A stretch of 17,532 bases of DNA from the NCBI GenBank assembly GCA_043778315.1, contig JAYWGJ010000351.1, forward strand, positions 1 to 17,532. The letters run 5' to 3'. Source of the DNA: JBEEMU01 sp043778315. GTDB taxonomy: Bacteria > Bacteroidota > Bacteroidia > Chitinophagales > Saprospiraceae. Below the pieces are notes generated by a model. The model was given only the letters and a program-made list of their open reading frames with translations. It was not told the origin of the DNA and made no database searches. Numbering within the stretch: the first letter of the stretch is position 1; each line of letters opens with the position of its first letter. Of this stretch, positions 13,964 to 17,532 are shown one piece after another. A program made the translations under genes and the position numbers.

Positions 13964-15568
13964 ATGGCAAAATATATATTCGTCACGGGCGGCGTAACCT
14001 CTTCGCTCGGCAAAGGCATTATCGCTGCGTCGTTAGCCAAGCTCCTGCAATCTCGCGGCTTCAAAGTCACGATACAGAAGTTTGACCCATACATCAACAT
14101 CGACCCGGGAACGCTCAACCCTTACGAACACGGCGAATGCTATGTCACAGAAGACGGCGCGGAAACCGACTTGGATTTGGGACATTACGAGCGTTTTTTG
14201 AACGTGCCTACTTCGCAAGCGAACAACGTCACTACGGGACGCATCTATCAAACGGTGATAGATAAGGAGCGGCGCGGCGATTTTTTGGGCAAAACGGTAC
14301 AGGTTGTGCCGCATATCACCAACGAAATCAAGCGGCGCGTGCGGCTTTTGGGTATGAAAAATCAATACGATATTATCATCACCGAAATCGGCGGAACGGT
14401 CGGCGACATAGAAAGTCTGCCGTATATAGAGGCTTTGCGCCAATTAAAATGGGAACTCGGCAACGACAATTGCTTGGTCGTTCACCTTACCCTCGTACCC
14501 TATTTGGCGGCAGCAAAAGAACTCAAAACGAAGCCTACGCAGCACTCCGTCAAAGAATTATTGAGTTCGGGCATACAGCCCGATATATTGGTTTGTCGTT
14601 GCGAAAAGCCACTGAATCAAGACATTAAGCGAAAGTTAGCCTTGTTTTGTAACGTCGAAGTCGGCTCGGTGATAGAGTCGATTGATGCCGAAACTATCTA
14701 CGATGTGCCGCTTTTGATGCTCAAAGAAAAGTTGGACACGACGGTCATCGCGAAGCTCCGATTGGTGGACAAACACGAGCCGAAATTGGAGGCGTGGCAC
14801 TCGTTTTTACAAAAATTAAAAAATCCGAAAAAAACCATCAAAATCGGTTTGATTGGCAAATATAATGAATTGCAAGATGCGTATAAGTCTATCTACGAGT
14901 CGTTTATACACGCTGGCGCAGTCAATGAATGTAAAGTACAAGTAGTGCCGATTCACTCCGAAAAGCTCACGCCCGACAATATGCGCGCAAAACTCGAGGG
15001 TTTGCACGGCATATTGGTTGCGCCTGGTTTTGGCGAACGCGGCATCGAGGGCAAATTGGCGGCGATACGGCACGTTCGCGAAAATAATATACCTTTTTTC
15101 GGTATTTGTTTGGGTATGCAATGTGCGGTGGTGGAGTTTGGGCGCAACGTTTTGGGCTGGGACGACGCGACCTCGAGCGAGTGGAGCAGCGCGACCGAAC
15201 ACGCCGTGATAGACATGATGGACGAGCAAAAAGACCTCACGAACAAGGGCGGAACGATGCGCCTCGGCGCATACTCCTGCACGCTCACGAAGGGCAGTAA
15301 AGCGGCGATAGCGTACAAGGCGACGAGCATATCGGAGCGGCATCGACACCGCTACGAGTTCAACTCGCAGTTCGCCGAAGCCTATACAAATGCAGGCATG
15401 CAGCTTACGGGTGTGAACCCCGATACCGACTTGGTGGAGGTGATAGAGCTGCCCGAACACCCGTATTTTGTGGGTGTGCAGTTTCACCCCGAGCTGAAAT
15501 CGACGGTCGAAAAGCCACACCCGTTGTTCGTTTCGTTCGTCAAGGCTTGTGCCGAAACGGTATCCTAA
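13964..15568 (+). CDS. pyrG: CTP synthase (glutamine-hydrolysing)
   Basis: 534 residues, normal length. The enzyme makes CTP from UTP, ATP and glutamine in the cytoplasm, the last step of pyrimidine nucleotide synthesis. The N-terminal synthetase domain (1 to about 268) opens with FVTGGVTSSLGKGI, then KFDPYINIDPGTLNPYEHGE and VTEDGAETDLDLGHYERF, followed by TEIGGTVGDIES. The class I glutaminase domain (about 292-534) has the oxyanion region PGFGERG, the nucleophile Cys382 in GICLGMQCAV, and His508 and Glu510 in VQFHPE completing the triad. All key residues are present. It has its own strong promoter and is divergent from the efflux cluster. A palindromic repeat follows in place of a simple terminator. 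Confidence 0.99.
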   Translation: MAKYIFVTGGVTSSLGKGIIAASLAKLLQSRGFKVTIQKFDPYINIDPGTLNPYEHGECYVTEDGAETDLDLGHYERFLNVPTSQANNVTTGRIYQTVIDKERRGDFLGKTVQVVPHITNEIKRRVRLLGMKNQYDIIITEIGGTVGDIESLPYIEALRQLKWELGNDNCLVVHLTLVPYLAAAKELKTKPTQHSVKELLSSGIQPDILVCRCEKPLNQDIKRKLALFCNVEVGSVIESIDAETIYDVPLLMLKEKLDTTVIAKLRLVDKHEPKLEAWHSFLQKLKNPKKTIKIGLIGKYNELQDAYKSIYESFIHAGAVNECKVQVVPIHSEKLTPDNMRAKLEGLHGILVAPGFGERGIEGKLAAIRHVRENNIPFFGICLGMQCAVVEFGRNVLGWDDATSSEWSSATEHAVIDMMDEQKDLTNKGGTMRLGAYSCTLTKGSKAAIAYKATSISERHRHRYEFNSQFAEAYTNAGMQLTGVNPDTDLVEVIELPEHPYFVGVQFHPELKSTVEKPHPLFVSFVKACAETVS

Positions 15569-15617
15569 ATGGCCGGTTAATTTCGTATTATATATTTACT
15601 TTTTGTGTGAACGAAAA

Positions 15618-15770
15618 CCGTGTAGCGGTGACATATTGGTAGAAAAAGATGGTTTGATATATTTTAAAGCTGCGTAGCTGCGACATATATTTTAAATTCA
15701 ATATGTCGTTGCGCTGCAACTTGATAAACGTTTATTTATATTTCTACCAATATATCGCCGCTATGCGGCT
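15618..15770. repeat. Large nested palindromic repeat after pyrG
   Basis: Four copies of a module, a GC-rich mini-hairpin next to GACATAT, are arranged as two direct then two inverted copies. The outer arms 15618-15647 and 15741-15770 are complementary at 25 of 30 positions, and three of the five differences still allow G-U pairs on the + strand. The inner arms (GCTGCGTAGCTGCGACATAT at 15669-15688 against ATATGTCGTTGCGCTGCAAC at 15701-15720) pair in the same way around a short AT-rich loop. It lies between pyrG and the next gene and could end transcription. I recall similar 'GACATATTGGTAGAAA' elements in Bacteroidota genomes but cannot check. Confidence 0.85.
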
Positions 15771-15851
15771 AATCGCAAAATCTAATCGTTCCCTTACACC
15801 TTACTTTTTGTAATAAATTACTAATCTACAAACCCATAATTACCCTATAAA

Positions 15852-16235
15852 ATGGAAACCTGGCTACACGAATTTGAATGGACGCGCGTCCGACATTTGG
15901 TCAAAGACACCTTAGGCATCACCGCGTTGCCCGACCTCAACGCGGTTTTATTTCTGATTGGCATACAAGAACTCGGCGTTATCAAACCCAATTTTTCGAA
16001 GGAAGAAAAGCAGGATTTAATGCACTTGGGCGTGTGTCGGCTGTTGAGCTACGACGATTATTACGAGTTTGTGGGACGCGACGACGACGGCTGGCCGCAC
16101 TACAAACTCCTTGCGCGACCGCTCGTGCAGGGCGAGCGCACGCAGGAGTTGTTGCTCAAAGAAAAAGCAATACAGTATTTTCAAGACTGGGAAAAGCAAG
16201 CGGCAAGTTTAGAAAATAGCGAATTAGAAATATAA
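15852..16235 (+). CDS. Conserved-looking hypothetical protein, unknown function
   Basis: 127 residues, no signal peptide or membrane segment, so cytoplasmic. Not assigned to a family. It looks like a compact helical domain: an amphipathic N-terminal helix with three Trp (METWLHEFEWTRVRHLVKD), a hydrophobic central helix (LNAVLFLIGIQELG), an acidic segment (YDDYYEFVGRDDDGWPHY), and a charged C-terminal helix (GERTQELLLKEKAIQYFQDWEKQA). Coding base use and the clean ATG match its neighbours, which supports a real gene. It lies upstream of the nfu-like gene with a 63-base gap, in the same direction as pyrG and pyrF. I believe proteins of this type occur as small 'hypothetical' genes in Bacteroidota, without certainty. 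Confidence 0.8.
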   Translation: METWLHEFEWTRVRHLVKDTLGITALPDLNAVLFLIGIQELGVIKPNFSKEEKQDLMHLGVCRLLSYDDYYEFVGRDDDGWPHYKLLARPLVQGERTQELLLKEKAIQYFQDWEKQAASLENSELEI

Positions 16236-16272
16236 ATTGCTGTTTTTTTACTATTTATAACTAAAAAACCCG

Positions 16273-16280
16273 TATTTTTG
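16273..16280 (+). promoter_or_regulatory. Bacteroidota -7 box (TATTTTTG) before the nfu-like gene
   Basis: An exact TAnnTTTG match lies 18 bases before the ATG at 16299. It overlaps a possible upstream TTG start at 16278, so that longer start would not be transcribed and the ATG at 16299 is preferred. The -33 region is only T-rich. Confidence 0.5.
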
Positions 16281-16298
16281 CAAAAAAATAATACAACT

Positions 16299-16556
16299 AT
16301 GATAGCAGACGCAGAATTATTGCAACGGGTAGAGCTTGCGCTCGATACTATCCGCCCGCACCTCCGTGTAGATGGCGGGAACGTAGAGGTAGTCGATGTC
16401 ACAGATGCGCACGTTCTGCGTGTGCGGTGGATGGGCAATTGCGAGGGTTGCAGCATGAATATCATGACGCTACGCGCAGGCATAGAGCAAGCGGTACGCG
16501 CACAAGTACCCGAAATAGTGGGCGTAGAAGCGGTCAATAATAAGGTAATAATTTAG
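16299..16556 (+). CDS. NifU/Nfu C-terminal-type Fe-S cluster scaffold protein
   Basis: 85 residues from ATG 16299, essentially the stand-alone Nfu domain. It would hold a [4Fe-4S] cluster, bridged between two subunits by the CxxC pair, and pass it to target proteins. Visible features: the helix LLQRVELALDTIRPHLRVDGGNVEVVDV, the hallmark V-D-G-G-[ND] stretch, and MGNCEGCSMN with Cys48 and Cys51, followed by the helix TLRAGIEQAVRAQVPEI and the closing strand VEAVNN. There is no N-terminal A-type domain (as in NfuA) and no NifU scaffold domain. It is followed by pyrF after 41 bases, so the two may be co-transcribed. Confidence 0.93.
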   Translation: MIADAELLQRVELALDTIRPHLRVDGGNVEVVDVTDAHVLRVRWMGNCEGCSMNIMTLRAGIEQAVRAQVPEIVGVEAVNNKVII

Positions 16557-16597
16557 TTATAATACAGTTATAATTTAGTACAAATCAGCCAAAAACG

Positions 16598-17407
16598 ATG
16601 ACGCGTAGCGAATTAGTAGCCCAAATACAGCAAAAAAAATCGCTGCTTTGCGTCGGTTTAGATACCGACCTCGCACGCCTCCCGAAGCACTTATTGCACG
16701 AAAAGGACCCAATTTTTGCCTTTAACCGCGCTATCATCGACGCGACCAAAGATTTTTGTGTTGCCTACAAACCGAACACCGCTTTTTATGAAGCGGAGGG
16801 AACTCGCGGCTGGGACGCACTCCAAAAAACCATCGATTACATTCCAAAAACACATTTCACTATTGCGGACGCGAAACGCAGCGACATCGGCAACACGTCG
16901 CGGCTGTATGCCAAAGCGTTTTTCGATACGCTCGGTTTTGACGCTGTCACAGTTGCGCCGTATATGGGTGTGGATAGTGTCGCGCCGTTTTTGGAGCATA
17001 CCGACAAATGGGTCATCTTGCTCGGGCTGACCTCAAACGCGGGCAGCCGCGATTTTCAGTTGCAAACACAAGCCGACGGAGGCTTTTTGTACGAAAAAGT
17101 AATTAAAACGGCTCAAAATTGGGGAAACCCAAATAATCTGATGTTTGTGGTGGGTGCTACGCACCCCGAGCATTTCGCGGCGATACGCGCACTCGCACCC
17201 GACTACTTTTTTCTGGTGCCTGGCATCGGCGCGCAAGGCGGCGATATGCAAGCGGTGGTACAAAACGGCAAAAACCAAGATTTTGGCTTAATCATCAACT
17301 CCTCTCGCGAAATTTTATTTGCGTCGGAGGGCGAAGATTTTGCCGAAGCCGCAGCGCGCGCCGCCGCAAAAATGCAGCGCGAAATGGCTGTTTTTTTTGA
17401 GGACTGA
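16598..17407 (+). CDS. pyrF: Orotidine-5'-phosphate decarboxylase, type 2
   Basis: 269 residues. It converts OMP to UMP, the last step of de novo UMP synthesis, in the cytoplasm. The long form of about 270 residues matches the type 2 subfamily (PyrF subfamily 2). Visible motifs: LLCVGLDTDL near 17-25, YKPN at 57-60, the catalytic block FTIADAKRSDIGNTS with Asp91, Lys93 and Asp96, the phosphate-binding segment FFLVPGIGAQGGD, and INSSREILFAS near the end. All key residues are present. Together with pyrG it places two pyrimidine genes within 3.5 kb, although other genes lie between them. ATG at 16598 is 41 bases after the nfu-like gene; no separate promoter box is seen. Confidence 0.98.
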   Translation: MTRSELVAQIQQKKSLLCVGLDTDLARLPKHLLHEKDPIFAFNRAIIDATKDFCVAYKPNTAFYEAEGTRGWDALQKTIDYIPKTHFTIADAKRSDIGNTSRLYAKAFFDTLGFDAVTVAPYMGVDSVAPFLEHTDKWVILLGLTSNAGSRDFQLQTQADGGFLYEKVIKTAQNWGNPNNLMFVVGATHPEHFAAIRALAPDYFFLVPGIGAQGGDMQAVVQNGKNQDFGLIINSSREILFASEGEDFAEAAARAAAKMQREMAVFFED

Positions 17408-17462
17408 AAGCGGTTATGATGTAAAAATCCAATCCAAAACCTACCAATTTAAACCATAAAAA

Positions 17463-17532
17463 ATGACTCCTACACCTTTAATTTCAGATGTGCAGTTCAA
17501 CGACCTTTCTAATGTGCAGGAGGCGATGCTGG
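17463..17532 (+). CDS. Start of an unidentified gene, cut by the window end
   Basis: An open frame starts with ATG at 17463 and runs 23 codons to the window edge without a stop (MTPTPLISDVQFNDLSNVQE, then AML). It lies 55 bases after pyrF on the same strand, in the AT-rich spacer context used by neighbouring genes. There is no signal peptide in the visible part. Too short to assign a family. Confidence 0.55.
   Translation, partial: MTPTPLISDVQFNDLSNVQEAML

Noticed and set aside
14816..15520. Long - strand open frame opposite pyrG
   Set aside because: It is the antisense shadow of the highly conserved pyrG coding sequence and encodes nothing recognisable.
16278..16298. Longer TTG start of the nfu-like gene
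   Set aside because: The TTG is part of the putative -7 box, and the ATG at 16299 gives the normal compact Nfu domain.

Overview
The window looks like a chromosomal segment from a member of the Bacteroidota. The evidence is direct: several genes are preceded by the phylum's TAnnTTTG -7 box (clearest before pyrG and the SulP gene), start codons lack Shine-Dalgarno sequences, exported proteins mostly end their signal peptides in A|Q or G|Q, and the family content (DUF2490, SulP-carbonic anhydrase fusion, lipoprotein CzcB-type adaptor) is typical. I cannot place it to genus. Coding DNA is fairly GC-rich, intergenic DNA is very AT-rich, and the spacers are full of short repeats.

Layout. (1) Bases 1-2,650, + strand: a small exported protein with a lysine/alanine pentapeptide tail, an ABC-2-type ATPase without a visible permease, and an outer-membrane beta-barrel-like protein. 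(2) 2,657-4,837, + strand: a SulP anion transporter fused to a beta-carbonic anhydrase, probably bicarbonate uptake coupled to CO2/HCO3- interconversion, followed by a long-stem terminator and a purine-rich array with an 83-bp period. (3) 13,768 down to 5,376, - strand: a tripartite heavy-metal-type RND efflux cluster. In transcription order it holds a small exported protein of unknown function, the TolC/CzcC-like outer-membrane channel, a small exported protein paralogous to the first gene of the window, the CzcB-like lipoprotein adaptor, the CzcA/CusA-like pump and a DUF2490 protein. Most gaps in this cluster carry repeats: 7-bp-period arrays, a 42-bp tandem array, and a 33-bp duplication. 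The channel, adaptor and pump genes share a short leader motif just before their start codons. (4) 13,907-17,532, + strand: pyrG (CTP synthase), a large palindromic repeat, a 127-residue protein of unknown function, an Nfu/NifU-type Fe-S scaffold domain, pyrF (OMP decarboxylase) and the first 23 codons of another gene. pyrG and pyrF serve pyrimidine nucleotide synthesis.

The core genes are ordinary. The unusual parts are the two related exported proteins that look like shortened DUF4097-type domains (one inside the efflux cluster, one with a minisatellite-encoded basic tail), the shared leader motif of the efflux genes, and the density and variety of intergenic repeats. No CRISPR array, tRNA, rRNA, transposase or phage gene was seen.
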